Part shown: positions 28,603 to 37,326 of the stretch, piece by piece
How positions within the stretch are numbered: the stretch's first letter is position 1
Layout of the letters: each line of letters begins with the position of its first letter
NCBI GenBank assembly: GCA_963815645.1
Contig: CAWFHL010000002.1
Location: 1 to 64,000, forward strand
DNA: 64,000 nucleotides
From: JBBRHQ01 sp963815645
GTDB taxonomy: Bacteria; Actinomycetota; Thermoleophilia; Solirubrobacterales; 70-9
Direction of reading: 5' to 3'
The notes under the pieces: model-generated
Database searches by the model: none
Seen by the model: the letters and a program-made list of their open reading frames with translations, nothing else
Told to the model about the DNA's origin: nothing
Made by a program: the position numbers and the translations under genes

Positions 28603-29010
28603 ATGTCGGAGGAGAACGTCGAGATTGCGGCGCGTTGGTACGAGGTTGCCATGAGCAAGACGGACCTGTTGGCCGCGATGTCCAGGACCATGTCGTTCTG
28701 CCATCCCGACGTCGAGTGGAGCGCACCTGAAGACGGGACAACATATCGGGGCCGTGAGGGAGTCAGGCAGCGGCTCGAAGAGTGGCTCGAGAGTTTCGGT
28801 GACTACAGGTATGAGATCCAGCGGATCATCGACTGCGGAGGCGATGAGGTTCTGGTCGAGGGAACCGAGGTGGGGCGCGGCGCAACGAGTGGCGCCGAGG
28901 TGCGCTCGACCAACTACGAGCTGCTCACGTTCCGGGACGAAATGATCGTGCGCATTCGCGAGTTCTACGACGAAGCAAATGCCCTCAAAGCCGCCGGGCT
29001 TCAGGAGTAG
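28603..29010 (+). CDS. SnoaL/NTF2-like array protein 5
   Basis: These 135 residues start MSEENVEIAARWYEVAMSKT and end NALKAAGLQE. The initial helix carries a longer loop (TDLLAAMSRTMSFCHPDVEW) than other members. YRGREGVRQRLEEW and GRGATSGAEV are conserved. It closes the first run; no array start follows its stop. Confidence 0.85.
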   Translation: MSEENVEIAARWYEVAMSKTDLLAAMSRTMSFCHPDVEWSAPEDGTTYRGREGVRQRLEEWLESFGDYRYEIQRIIDCGGDEVLVEGTEVGRGATSGAEVRSTNYELLTFRDEMIVRIREFYDEANALKAAGLQE

Positions 29011-29090
29011 TCACAGCTCTTCTGCTGGGCGGGAGCTGCGAGAGCCTCTCGGTCTCGTCCCGCGGCTCGCGAACTGGGGCTGGCCTAGGT

Positions 29091-29537
29091 TCAGGCGGAC
29101 ATGAGGTGCTCGAGCCTGTCGAAGCTGTCCGTCCACCCGTCCCGGTGAAGCGAACGACGTGCCCCGGTCTTGAACTGGCCTTGCGTGAAGGCAACCTCCG
29201 TCGATTCACCGAGATCCCCAAATGACAAGTTGACCACTGTCTCGACGTCGTCGGGATCGGGGTCCTCATATGCGAAGGTGAAGGCCAGGCGGACGGGTGG
29301 GTCGACTTCGCGGAACTTCCCAGCCAGGTAGAAGGGGTCGCCCTCCGGCGGCTGCATCTCGATCCGGTAGCTCGCTCCAACGCGAGGTTGAAACTCCAGG
29401 CTCGGGACGGAGAAGCCCTGCGGCCCCCACCACTTCGCCAGCTGGTTCGGATCGCTAAAGGCCCCGAACACGACCGCAGGAGCGGCGGGAAGGGCCCGCT
29501 TGATCTCGAGGGTCAACTCACCCGATTGCGCCGCCAC
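29091..29537 (-). CDS. SRPBCC (AHSA1-like) domain protein
   Basis: This 148-residue protein has the START-like beginning LTLEIKRALPAAPAVVFGAF, followed by DPNQLAKWWGPQGFS (the Trp-Trp-Gly-Pro mark of the activator-of-Hsp90-like group), and FREVDPPVRLAFTFAYEDPD. These proteins form a hydrophobic cavity; in bacteria the ligand is generally unknown. It runs against the array and lies 80 bp beyond gene 5. A second SRPBCC gene of another subtype lies at 43331. Confidence 0.88.
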   Translation of the reverse strand: MAAQSGELTLEIKRALPAAPAVVFGAFSDPNQLAKWWGPQGFSVPSLEFQPRVGASYRIEMQPPEGDPFYLAGKFREVDPPVRLAFTFAYEDPDPDDVETVVNLSFGDLGESTEVAFTQGQFKTGARRSLHRDGWTDSFDRLEHLMSA

Positions 29538-29620
29538 GCGTGGATCCTATCCGGAGGCCCCCGCTTCACCGCCTCGCTCCGCCTCTACTTCTCCGTACTG
29601 CGAGCGCGGCGTGGGTCGGG

Positions 29621-29707
29621 GCCGAACCGAAGAATGCGGGCCAGCCGGCACGCCCCGGGGGGAGGGGAGCCCACGTCCGACTGGAAGCCATTAGTCATAT
29701 GACCTAG
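29621..29707 (+). repeat. Dispersed intergenic repeat, copy A
   Basis: It contains ACCGAAGAATGCGGG, CCAGCCGGCACGCCCC, GGGGAGGGGAGCCC and GCCATTAGTCATAT in that order, matching copies at 37138 and 56648. The GC-rich centre can form a hairpin. Confidence 0.65.
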
Positions 29708-29729
29708 GCTCGGCGCCATCCTCTTCCGG

Positions 29730-30521
29730 TTGACCACAGCGGAGCTTGCGCTGCTGGTATTCGGCGTCATCCTGGGTGCGACTGCCATCGGAGCCTTTCT
29801 GGGCCGCCGGGTGCGCCACCTCTCCGAGAGCCTCAGCGAGCCCTTCGGCGTTCTGCAGGGGGCCCTGCTCGGGGTTGTCGGGCTGATCCTCGCCTTCGGT
29901 CTGTCCTTGGCTCTTTCCCGCTACGAGGATCGCCGCGCCGCAGTCGTCGACGAGGCCAACACGATCGGCACCACGTATCTGCGTGCCCAGACCCTTGCCG
30001 AGCCAGTTCGAAGCCGCTCCCTGAGACTGCTCGTTGACTACGCCGGGAGCGCGATCCGTCTCTCCGAGTACATCCCTGGCAGCGCCACCGAGACCGCCAT
30101 CACGGGGTATGAGGGCCGGCTCCAGCGCCGGCTCTGGGGTCTGGCCGGAGAAGCGCTCGCTGCCGCGCCGACGGCGAGTGCACCACGGCTCTACGTCGAG
30201 ACATTGAACGAAATGATCGACTCGCAGACGACCCGCATTGCCGCTCTCAACAATCAGGTTCCGACCGCGGTTCTGCTACTCGAGATATTCGGCGCGGCCG
30301 TGGCCCTAGGACTCCTCTCCGCCTACCTGGCGCTGGTCGGCCGGGGTCTCGCCGGGGTGTTGCTCGCCTCCGCGCTTGTCGCGACCCTGCTCTTGGTGAC
30401 AATGGATCTCGACCGACCGACCCGGGGTCCGATCCAGGTCCCCGACAGGGCCATCAAGCAGCAGTACAAGTCGATGAAGCTGCCCCCGGCGGCTGCGGCA
30501 CCGCGACCCGCTGGGGGCTAG
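29730..30521 (+). CDS. DUF4239-like membrane protein
   Basis: This 263-residue protein starts at TTG. Transmembrane segments are predicted at residues ~5-25, ~45-65, ~178-200 and ~205-225, with a soluble loop of about 110 residues between the second and third. DEANTIGTTYLRAQTL in the loop is a mark of the DUF4239 (bestrophin-like) group. Function is unknown. The preceding repeat copy A ends 22 bp before the start and may hold its promoter. Confidence 0.78.
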   Translation: MTTAELALLVFGVILGATAIGAFLGRRVRHLSESLSEPFGVLQGALLGVVGLILAFGLSLALSRYEDRRAAVVDEANTIGTTYLRAQTLAEPVRSRSLRLLVDYAGSAIRLSEYIPGSATETAITGYEGRLQRRLWGLAGEALAAAPTASAPRLYVETLNEMIDSQTTRIAALNNQVPTAVLLLEIFGAAVALGLLSAYLALVGRGLAGVLLASALVATLLLVTMDLDRPTRGPIQVPDRAIKQQYKSMKLPPAAAAPRPAGG

Positions 30522-31028
30522 ACGGGGTCGCTTCTCGGGCCAAGACTTCCCTGCGCATATTGCGGGCGACCTAAATCTCCGCTGCCTCTGTCCAAGCGCC
30601 ATCGTGAGGCAGCCCGCTCGGCCCTCCCCACCTTTTGCATCTCAATACGGAGCCCCCTTTGCTACTCACATCATCGGCTCGACCGTGCGAAGCGAGCGCA
30701 GGGCGGAACCTCAAAAAACGAAGCCAGCCGCCACCCCCAGAGGGAGGGGGGAGCCCCACGCCCCGCTTGGAGCCAGCGAATAGATAAGCCTGTCAGCCGC
30801 AATTCCCCGACAAACGCGCCTGGTCCACGTCTTGTCAGAGCGCTCGGCGGGAGTGGCAAAAGCGGCGGACTAGAAGGTTTCTCCGTTCAGCGTCGCGGCG
30901 CTCACGTTGGCCGTGGCCTTGGGCCCATCGGAGCCCGATCGTTAATGCCGGATACCCGGCCTTGACGCGTGGTGACACGGGTGATAGGCCACCGAGCAGA
31001 GCTGCTCTGATCTCGAGAAAGGGACCCG
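30522..31028. other. Gene-free region with repeat copy B
   Basis: I see no credible coding frame here. The only recognisable content is the dispersed repeat at 30701-30798; the rest is GC-rich spacer before the secreted-protein gene. Confidence 0.5.
30701..30798 (+). repeat. Dispersed intergenic repeat, copy B
   Basis: The matching order is AAGCCAGCCG, CCACCCCCAGAGGGAGG, GGAGCCCCACGCCCCGC, GGAGCCAGCGAATAGAT and GCCTGTCAG. It is the most diverged copy in its first third. Confidence 0.6.
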
Positions 31029-31664
31029 ATGCCGAAGACTGTGAAGCTAACTCTGGCGGCAGCCATAGTAGGTGCGACTTTCGTATTGACCGCCGTCTCA
31101 AGCGGCGCAACCCCACCTCCGACGCAGGATTCAGTCGTGCTGACGAGCGGTCCCGCACTATCGGACGTCGGGATGATCTACGACCTAAACGCGACCAGCG
31201 GGCCGAGCGGCGAGAACCCGACCGGAAGGGTGGATTTCGGCGAAGGCTTCCTGCACAGCTCGGGGCCGGTGACCTGTCTTGCCGTTAGCGGGGACCGGGC
31301 AATTCTCAACTTCCTTACCGAGACTGGCATTTTTAGCGGGAGCATCTTGACCGTGCAGATTGTTGACAACCACCCTGACGCTTTCAACCCCAACCCTTTG
31401 TTCCGAGACCCGACCGATTGCTCGCCTCTCGATGAGCCTCCGCGGCCATTGCGCAGCGGCGACATCACGGTGACCGACGCGCAGCCTCTGCCGACGAGCA
31501 CGGATCAGTGCAAGAACGGCGGCTGGCAGCAGTTCGGTTTCAAGAACCAGGGCCGCTGCGTGGTCTTCGTGATCCAGGCCAGGATCTGCGATGCGCTCGA
31601 GCGCCACGGCATCCATCTGAAGTTCTGCCCGCCGGCGCCGCCCAACCCGCTCCGCTCGGACTGA
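31029..31664 (+). CDS. Secreted hypothetical protein
   Basis: These 211 residues begin with a signal peptide (MPKTVKLTLAAAIVGATF, then cleavage near SGA). The mature part is beta-rich with several Cys (TCLAV, TDCSP, DQCKNGGW, GRCVVF, RICDA, KFCPP), suggesting disulfides outside the cell. The stretch DQCKNGGWQQFGFKNQGRC recurs in small exported actinobacterial proteins, but no activity is known. It is followed by another exported protein on the same strand. Confidence 0.78.
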   Translation: MPKTVKLTLAAAIVGATFVLTAVSSGATPPPTQDSVVLTSGPALSDVGMIYDLNATSGPSGENPTGRVDFGEGFLHSSGPVTCLAVSGDRAILNFLTETGIFSGSILTVQIVDNHPDAFNPNPLFRDPTDCSPLDEPPRPLRSGDITVTDAQPLPTSTDQCKNGGWQQFGFKNQGRCVVFVIQARICDALERHGIHLKFCPPAPPNPLRSD

Positions 31665-31700
31665 GCGCCACACGGCGCCGATCACAACAGGAGGTTCTCG

Positions 31701-33119
31701 ATGAAGCTGCGGACCTATTTCCTACTTGCTGTCACGTCGGCGGTGATCGGGTTGGGGGTAGGCGGCGGTCCCGCCTGGGCGCAGGCGCCGCCCAATGACA
31801 CCTTCGAGCAGGCCACCCAGATCCCCTCGGTACCGTTCTCGCAGACGCTCGACACGAGCGAGGCGACAATCGACTCAACCGACGCCGAAGCGTTGGCGGC
31901 ATGTGGAAGTTCGGTCGGCGGCGCCGCAACGGTCTGGTACGAGTACACGTCCTCCGCCGATCAGAGCCTCGTCATCTCGACCTCCGGATCCACCAACTAC
32001 ACCACCGGTGTGGCTGTGCTGACAGGGTCACCTGGCACCCTGTCGGCAGTCACCTGCTTCGCGGGCATTGGGTCCTTCTCGGTGACAGCGGGCCAGACCT
32101 ACCACATCGTGGTGGCCGACATCGGCGGGGGCAACGGCGGCACGCTGAACCTTTCCGTCGAGACGCCGGGGGTCGAACTCGGCGTCGATCCCTTCGGCCA
32201 GTTCGACCCCGAGACGGGGGTCGCAACTGTCACCGGCACGCTCATATGCCCGAGTGGGTCCACGGGCACCGTTTCGGGGAGCCTGTCCCAGCGTGGGGAC
32301 CAGCAGACCACGACCGCTGGGACGGGTCTACATCCCACCAACGTCCCCTGCAACGGCGCTGCCCAGCAGTGGTCGGCCGCATTCAGGCCGCTTAACGGCA
32401 AGTTCACAGGTGGCCAGGCCGACGTCTCGGTAGACGCCGCCGTCTGCCTTCCCCGCGGCTGCCCTTTTGATCACGCCGACCGAAGCATCATCCTGCGCGG
32501 ATTGTACGTCCTTTCCACCACCCCGCCCGATGGCTTCTCTGGGGCTTCGCGGACCGCGCCGATCGTCGTCAACTTCGATCAGGGGATGGACAGGGCGTCA
32601 GTCGAAGCCGCCTTCTCGCTGAAGCGGGCCGTCAACGGGGAGCCTGTGAGCGGCAGCTTCAGCTGGGGTGGGAACTCGCTGAACTTTACCCCGAGCGCCC
32701 CCTTGGCCGCCGCGCGTCTATACAAGGCGACGGTCGGGACCGGGGCCCGCAACCTTGCTGGCACGCACCTGGCGGCTCCGGCCGCCTGGCAGTTCAGCAC
32801 CACGCCCCAACCCCTGATCGCCTCGGTGTATCCGGCCGATCAGGCCACCGGAGTCTCGAGGAGCGCCCCGATCGTGGTCGGCTTCGACACGGCCATGGAC
32901 AAGCCCTCGGCGCAGGCGGCCTTCTCCCTGACCGTGAAGAAGACAGGCGCTCCTGTAAGCGGAGCCTTCGGCTGGTACGGAAACGCGCTGATCTTCAAGC
33001 CAAACAGCGACCTGGCCGGAAACACCTACTACGAGGCTCGGGAGAGGAACTCGGCCAAGAACCTCGAGGAGCGCCCGCTGGCCTCGGGAAGAACCTGGGG
33101 GTTTGCGACGGCGAACTGA
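31701..33119 (+). CDS. Secreted protein with two Ig-like (Big_5/SbsA) domains
   Basis: These 472 residues start with a signal peptide (to about residue 28, ending AWAQA) and a pre-peptidase-like beta domain (PPNDTFEQATQI, later SVTAGQTYHIVVAD). Two SbsA-type Ig-like domains follow (about 285-375 and 380-470), each with the pattern RTAPIVVNFDQGMDRASVEA and SGSFSWGGNSLNFTPS. It probably works at the cell surface in adhesion or carbohydrate contact. A broken copy of its last domain lies at 35224. An AGGAGG Shine-Dalgarno precedes the ATG. Confidence 0.85.
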   Translation: MKLRTYFLLAVTSAVIGLGVGGGPAWAQAPPNDTFEQATQIPSVPFSQTLDTSEATIDSTDAEALAACGSSVGGAATVWYEYTSSADQSLVISTSGSTNYTTGVAVLTGSPGTLSAVTCFAGIGSFSVTAGQTYHIVVADIGGGNGGTLNLSVETPGVELGVDPFGQFDPETGVATVTGTLICPSGSTGTVSGSLSQRGDQQTTTAGTGLHPTNVPCNGAAQQWSAAFRPLNGKFTGGQADVSVDAAVCLPRGCPFDHADRSIILRGLYVLSTTPPDGFSGASRTAPIVVNFDQGMDRASVEAAFSLKRAVNGEPVSGSFSWGGNSLNFTPSAPLAAARLYKATVGTGARNLAGTHLAAPAAWQFSTTPQPLIASVYPADQATGVSRSAPIVVGFDTAMDKPSAQAAFSLTVKKTGAPVSGAFGWYGNALIFKPNSDLAGNTYYEARERNSAKNLEERPLASGRTWGFATAN

Positions 33120-33182
33120 AGCCCACCCTGAGCCGGGGGTAGCGGGGATGTCCGAAGCCCCGTTGGCCCGCTCCAATCAAGC

Positions 33183-33188
33183 GATAAT
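33183..33188 (+). promoter_or_regulatory. GATAAT box
   Basis: This copy reads GATAAT, closer to the sigma-70-type -10 consensus than the usual GATACT; it keeps the 9-base spacing to ATG. Confidence 0.55.
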
Positions 33189-33197
33189 GCGCAGGCG

Positions 33198-33578
33198 ATG
33201 TCGCAGGAGAACGTGGAGACCTTCAGGCGGGGCGAGGTCGCTTGGAACAGCGACGACTTCGGCGCGTGGATCGAGCTGGCGGACCCCGAGATCGAATGGT
33301 TCGCGCTGATGGAGGTGTTTCGCGGGCAGAGGGATGCCCGGCAGGTCTGGGAGAGCTTCAAGGGCGACGCGGGGATCATGGTTCGATTCGACGATGTTCG
33401 TGACCTCGGGGAATCCGTCCTCGCCCTGGGGGAGATAGAGGTCACCGGGCGCAGAACGGGGCTCAACGTCGCCCAAGAGGTCGCACAGCTGGTCCCCTAT
33501 CGCAACGGCAAGGCGGTCAGGGTCCGCGATTTCGGTAGCCACGCCGAGGCCCTCAAAGCCGCCGGGCTGTCGGAGTAG
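33198..33578 (+). CDS. SnoaL/NTF2-like array protein 6
   Basis: These 126 residues form the shortest intact member. It starts MSQENVETFRRGEVAWNSDD and ends AEALKAAGLSE. The middle DVRDLGESVLALGEIEVTGR resembles gene 7 closely (DLGESLLLLGHLEVSGRRTG), so genes 6 and 7 are probably a tandem duplicate pair. The stop is followed by ACG and the next ATG. Confidence 0.85.
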   Translation: MSQENVETFRRGEVAWNSDDFGAWIELADPEIEWFALMEVFRGQRDARQVWESFKGDAGIMVRFDDVRDLGESVLALGEIEVTGRRTGLNVAQEVAQLVPYRNGKAVRVRDFGSHAEALKAAGLSE

Positions 33579-33581
33579 ACG

Positions 33582-33992
33582 ATGTCGCAGGAGAACGTGG
33601 AGACCCTCCAGCGAGCCCGTGAGGCCTGGGACGCCGACAACCTGGACGCCTTCCTGGCCGAGGCCGATCCCGAGGTCGAGTGGCTTACCGCTATTGAGCA
33701 AGCCTTGGAGGGCAGAGAAAGTACCTATCGGGGCCACGACGGTGTGCGAGAGGTCTGGGACGAGTATCGGGGTGAGGCGTGGGGAGGTTTCACGAGTCAG
33801 GTTCAGGAGATTCGCGACCTCGGCGAGTCGCTTCTTCTCCTCGGTCACCTCGAGGTGAGCGGCCGGAGGACCGGGATCGAGCTCGGCCAGGAATTCGGGC
33901 AGCTCCTCACCTTCCGAGACGGGAAGATCCTCCGCTCGCAGGATTTCCTGAGCCACGCCGAAGCCCTCGAAGCCGCCGGGCTGTCGGAGTAG
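33582..33992 (+). CDS. SnoaL/NTF2-like array protein 7
   Basis: These 136 residues start MSQENVETLQRAREAWDADN and end AEALEAAGLSE. YRGHDGVREVWDEY and the partner-like core RDLGESLLLLGHLEVSGR are visible. It closes a two-gene run after the secreted-protein gene; a minus-strand small gene follows. Confidence 0.85.
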   Translation: MSQENVETLQRAREAWDADNLDAFLAEADPEVEWLTAIEQALEGRESTYRGHDGVREVWDEYRGEAWGGFTSQVQEIRDLGESLLLLGHLEVSGRRTGIELGQEFGQLLTFRDGKILRSQDFLSHAEALEAAGLSE

Positions 33993-34051
33993 CGCCCTCA
34001 CCCGTCGCAGCCCTCCCTCCTCGATCAGCGGCGGATCGGCGCTGATCGCTA

Positions 34052-34249
34052 TCAAGCGCCCAGCAGGAGCTTCCTCGTGCTGGGGTTGGCCCTTGCGAGT
34101 CGCTCCGCAATCGAGCAATAGGGAGCGTCGGGATCGCCGTCGAGAGTCCGACTGAAATCGCTGGCCAGAGCACGGCAGGGCCCACCGCTGTGACGAGCAT
34201 CGGCCCGGTGGCCTTCCAGGGACTCTCCGCAGAGCACGCAGACTCTCAT
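34052..34249 (-). CDS. Small zinc-ribbon-like protein
   Basis: This 65-residue protein starts MRVCVLCGESLEGHRADARH. Two Cys (CVLC) are followed by His and a later Cys (GGPCRA), a pattern of small treble-clef or zinc-ribbon proteins. The C-terminal half (YCSIAERLARANPSTRKL) is helical. No family name can be given with confidence. It is isolated and reads toward array gene 7. Confidence 0.55.
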   Translation of the reverse strand: MRVCVLCGESLEGHRADARHSGGPCRALASDFSRTLDGDPDAPYCSIAERLARANPSTRKLLLGA

Positions 34250-34735
34250 GAGAGCGACCCTCTGGCGGCAGCTCTAGGCCCGGTGCCGAGGCAGAAAATG
34301 AGACCAGGAAGAGACCACCAGGTCACGGAGTGGGCCTGCAGGGCCCTGCAGACGGATGAAGCGCCCCATTCTCCCGACGCTTGCTTTAGCACAGTTTGCA
34401 GGCAAAAAGCTGCAAGCTCCTGCAAACCTATGAGCGCGCCCGACAGGATTCGAACCTGTGACCTTCGATTCGTGGACCGACGATCCCTTCATCGAATCTC
34501 CTATTTACAGCGGATTTGTGCATCACGGGTGGAGGGGTGAGGTGCCCCTACACCTGCAGCCTGCTCAGGTCGCGACGTCCGGGTGGGGGACGCCTCGCCG
34601 GTCAAGCTCGGCCGAGGGGTTGACTGAGGGCTCCCCTTCGAGGATGCTGCCCCCCGACAGGACGGCCAAACGGTCGGAACCAGCTGGGGCACTCGTTGGG
34701 GAAGCGCACACCGGCACGACACCAAGGAGACCCGA
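34250..34735. other. Gene-free region with a tRNA 3' remnant
   Basis: No coding frame is convincing. It holds the tRNA-like scar at 34434 and, just before it, three TGCA-rich boxes (TTTGCAGG, CTGCAAG, CTGCAAAC), similar in style to the subterminal repeats of the 22.6-kb element. Confidence 0.45.
34434..34480 (-). repeat. 3' half of an Arg/Lys-type tRNA
   Basis: On the minus strand the T arm ACAGG-TTCGAAT-CCTGT and acceptor CGGGCGC with a preceding AAGGTC variable loop are clear. No matching 5' half is present, so it is not a functional gene. It is a likely attachment scar from a different element than those at the CAT tRNA. Confidence 0.6.
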
Positions 34736-35200
34736 ATGCATCAGATCGGCCTGAAGGCCACCTGCCTCGTAACCGGTGCTGTCCTCCTGCTCGGGATCGG
34801 CGCCGCTGGTTGCGGCAGCAGCGGCAGCACCGACACGACCACGGCCGCGATCACGAAGTCGGCGTTCGTCGCTAAAGCGAACGCGATCTGCACCAAGGGC
34901 AACAAGGTGCAGAACACCGCCGGCGAAAAGCTGGGGAAGAACCCCAGCCAGGCGCAGTTCACCGCCTATGTCAACAACACGGTCATACCCAACATCCAGG
35001 GTCAGATCGACTCGGTCAGGGCTCTCGGGGCGCCCGCCGGTGACGAGGCCACCGTGTCGCACATGCTCGACCTCGCCGAGGCTGATCTAAACAAGATCAA
35101 GGCTGATCCGACCCTGCTCCAGGACAATGCCGACCAGTTCGCGAGCTTCGCGAAGATCGCCCACCCCTACGGCCTGACGGCCTGCGACCCGAACAGCTAG
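34736..35200 (+). CDS. Lipoprotein, unknown function
   Basis: These 154 residues have a signal peptide and lipobox ending LGIGAAGC (Cys at about 26), then a Ser/Thr linker and a helical domain with TKSAFVAKANAICTKGNKV and LDLAEADLNKIKADPTLL. This type of exported helical protein is common in related actinobacteria. The ATG is preceded by AAGGAGACCCGA. Two Cys in the mature part could pair. Confidence 0.8.
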   Translation: MHQIGLKATCLVTGAVLLLGIGAAGCGSSGSTDTTTAAITKSAFVAKANAICTKGNKVQNTAGEKLGKNPSQAQFTAYVNNTVIPNIQGQIDSVRALGAPAGDEATVSHMLDLAEADLNKIKADPTLLQDNADQFASFAKIAHPYGLTACDPNS

Positions 35201-35223
35201 GTCGCACGGCGGCGATGGTGGCG

Positions 35224-35522
35224 GTGTTGCTTCGATCGTCAGCCAGGTCTATCCCTCTGACGGAGCAAGCGGGGTGTCGCGAGGCTCGCTAACGATTCCG
35301 TTCTTCAACTAGGCGATGGACAAGCCGACCGCCCAGGCCGCCTTCTCGCTGAAGCGCATCAGCGACGGCGCTCCCGTGGCCGGAAGCTTCGGTTGGTACG
35401 GCAACGCACTGATCTTCACGGCGAACACCCAATACACGGCGGCTGTCGCCGGGACGGCCAAGGACCTCGCCGGAAACACGCTCGCCAACCCGACCAGCCG
35501 GCGCTTTACGACAGGAAGTTAG
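35224..35522 (+). pseudogene. Ig-like domain fragment with internal stop
   Basis: The frame reads VASIVSQVYPSDGASGVSRG, later IPFFN, then TAG, then AMDKPTAQAAFSLKRISDG and SFGWYGNALIFTAN to a stop at 35522. It aligns with the last Ig-like domain of the 31.7-kb protein (IVVGFDTAMDKPSAQAAFSL). The nonsense codon falls two residues before the conserved Met-Asp, and no N-terminal part exists. Confidence 0.78.
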
Positions 35523-35657
35523 ATGGCGATCCGCGAACGCCTGATGAATGATGCAAACCCAGGGGCGTGCTCCAGCCCAGGTCGATGATCCGCTCGTCCG
35601 CAGGGCCAGGAACCTCTAGACGGAGTCGGCGCCGATCGTGTTGGGAGTATTAGGTGC

Positions 35658-36220
35658 ATGATTTCCACGCCCATCGCCCAGTCTCACCCACAGAAACGCA
35701 CGCGCACCAGCTACACCGAGGAAGAGATCGAGCGCGGCCTCGTAGCCACCGCCCTCGCCAGCGGCAACACCCGAATGGCTGCCCAGATCCTTGCCGGCGA
35801 GGGGCTCCCGATCCCACGCTCGACCCTGCAGAGCTGGGTCAACAGGATCCACCCGCAGGCTACGCGGAGGTCAGGGCACGGGAGCTTCCCCGTCTGCGCG
35901 AGTTCCTGGCCGAGAAGCACACCGCCGCCGCCGAGCGCTACCTTCGCCTCGAGCAGCGAGTAGCTGATCGGATCGAGGAGACGCTGGAGGAGATCCCGGC
36001 CCGCGACCTCCCGGGTGCCAGCCGCAACCTGGCCGTATCCGGCGCGGTGCACATTGACAAGTCTCAACTCCTACGGGATCAGCCAACGAGCGTCGTCCAG
36101 CACCGATCGATCGAGGAGATAGAGCGCGAGTTGAGAGCTCATGGCGTCGAGATCATCGACGGGTTCTCGGAGGAGGTCGAGGAGGTCGATGCGGTGGAGC
36201 AGTTGAGCGAGGGCTCCTAG
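35658..36220 (+). pseudogene. Phage-type HTH / terminase-small-subunit-like protein, frameshifted
   Basis: The N-terminal frame (MISTPIAQSHPQKRTRTSY, then EEEIERGLVATALASGN and LPIPRSTLQSWVNRIHP) resembles a helix-turn-helix for replacing or packaging DNA. Near 35860 the frame shifts, and the other frame continues YAEVRARELPRLREFLAEKH with a long helical region to TAG at 36220. Corrected length is about 187 residues. It lies against a serine recombinase remnant. Confidence 0.6.
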
Positions 36221-36878
36221 CCCCTCGCCGTCTTCAATTCGGTCTCGTAGGCAGCGGAGGCCAGCATCGCCTCGATGGTCGAGGGCCACCACCTCCGGCC
36301 CCCTCGGGCCGTCGGGATGCCATCCCGGTCGAGCCCGGCGGCAATTGCCCGGAAGGTTGCCCCGCCCTGGCGTTCACTGACGATGCGCTCGACAACCTCG
36401 TCGGGAACTCGTCGCCTCCGGCCGAGCCGCCTGCCCATTGCCCGCTTTGCGGCAAGCGCCTCCTTTGTCCTCTGGCCGATGATCCTCCGCTCGTACTGAG
36501 CGAAGGACACCATGACGTTGGTCATTGCCTCGCCCATTGGCGTAGTCGTATCGACGTCGAGGTCGAGGGCTACAAGCGCCCAGCCCTGCTTCTGAGCGTC
36601 GGCCATGACGTTGGGAAGTCCTTGATCGACCGGGACAGGCGGTCGAGCTTGGCGACGATGAGGACGTCGGTTTCGCCGGCCTTGAGTTTGCCGAGCGCGG
36701 ACTCGATGCCGGGGCGGTTGAGACTCTTACCTGAGTAGCCGACGTCCTCGACAACCTCGGCTAACTGCCAGCCTCGGCGCTCGCACTCGGCGACGATGGC
36801 GTCCTGTTGCGCATCGAGCCCTAGGCCGCTGCGCCCCTGTTCATCGGTGCTGACCCGGACATAACCTGTTGCCTGCAT
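36217..36878 (-). pseudogene. Serine recombinase (resolvase/invertase type), frameshifted
   Basis: The N-terminal frame starts MQATGYVRVSTDEQGRSGLG with the catalytic Ser in YVRVSTDEQ and continues VLIVAKLDRLSRS (conserved Asp-Arg-Leu-Ser-Arg). Near 36608 the frame shifts; the rest (TTPMGEAMTNVMVSFAQYER, then RIIGQRTKEAL) and a C-terminal HTH (GATFRAIAAGLDRDGIPTAR) follow in another frame. Corrected length is about 220 residues, so it is a small resolvase rather than a large serine integrase. Confidence 0.88.
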
Positions 36879-37137
36879 GGGGAGGTCACTCTCCTTGTGC
36901 CGGGGGCCGGGCTGTTAGCGCAGCGCCGGCCCCGCTTTGTTGATTGAGCCACGGTACTCCGTCCGGTAGACGTTGGTCAACCGGACATCAGGCACAAAGC
37001 CTCGCGCTCGTGCTGTCGTCTCCCGACCCTCGGTCATCTCCGGTCATTCCAGCCGCGGCTCCGCTCGGTTGTCGTCTGCTCGCCTCCCGCCTCTGCATCT
37101 CCATGCCTACTTATCACCTCTCCTTGCTCACGTCGTC

Positions 37138-37270
37138 GAGCTCGAGGGTGCGGAGGCGAGGCGAGGTCGGGAGCGGAAGCAGTCGGTTGGCGGATCAAGG
37201 GCAGCGACGGGGAGGGGGGAGCCCCCACGCCTGGCAGGGAGCCATTACTCATATATGCCTGTCAGTGGCG
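37138..37270 (+). repeat. Dispersed intergenic repeat, copy C
   Basis: It begins GAGCTCGAGGGT, as copy D does, and includes GGGGAGGGGGGAGCCCCC, GGAGCCATTACTCATAT and GCCTGTCAGTG. The centre can fold GGGGG/CCCCC. Confidence 0.65.
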
Positions 37271-37311
37271 TCCAGCAAACAAAACGCCCGACCCTCGGCT
37301 CCACCCTCAGC

Positions 37312-37317
37312 GATACT
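37312..37317 (+). promoter_or_regulatory. GATACT box
   Basis: Nine bases before the ATG of array gene 8; the usual GCAGGCG spacer is changed to GCATACG. Confidence 0.5.
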
Positions 37318-37326
37318 GCGCATACG

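Larger units (their letters stand above)
36879..37326. other. Gene-free region with repeat copy C
   Basis: It contains the upstream side of the recombinase, GC-rich spacer and the dispersed repeat (37138-37270), which runs almost into the promoter box of array gene 8. No coding frame is convincing. Confidence 0.5.

Noticed and set aside
34458..34754. Plus-strand open frame next to the tRNA scar
   Set aside because: It starts inside the tRNA remnant and has no protein-like composition or Shine-Dalgarno.
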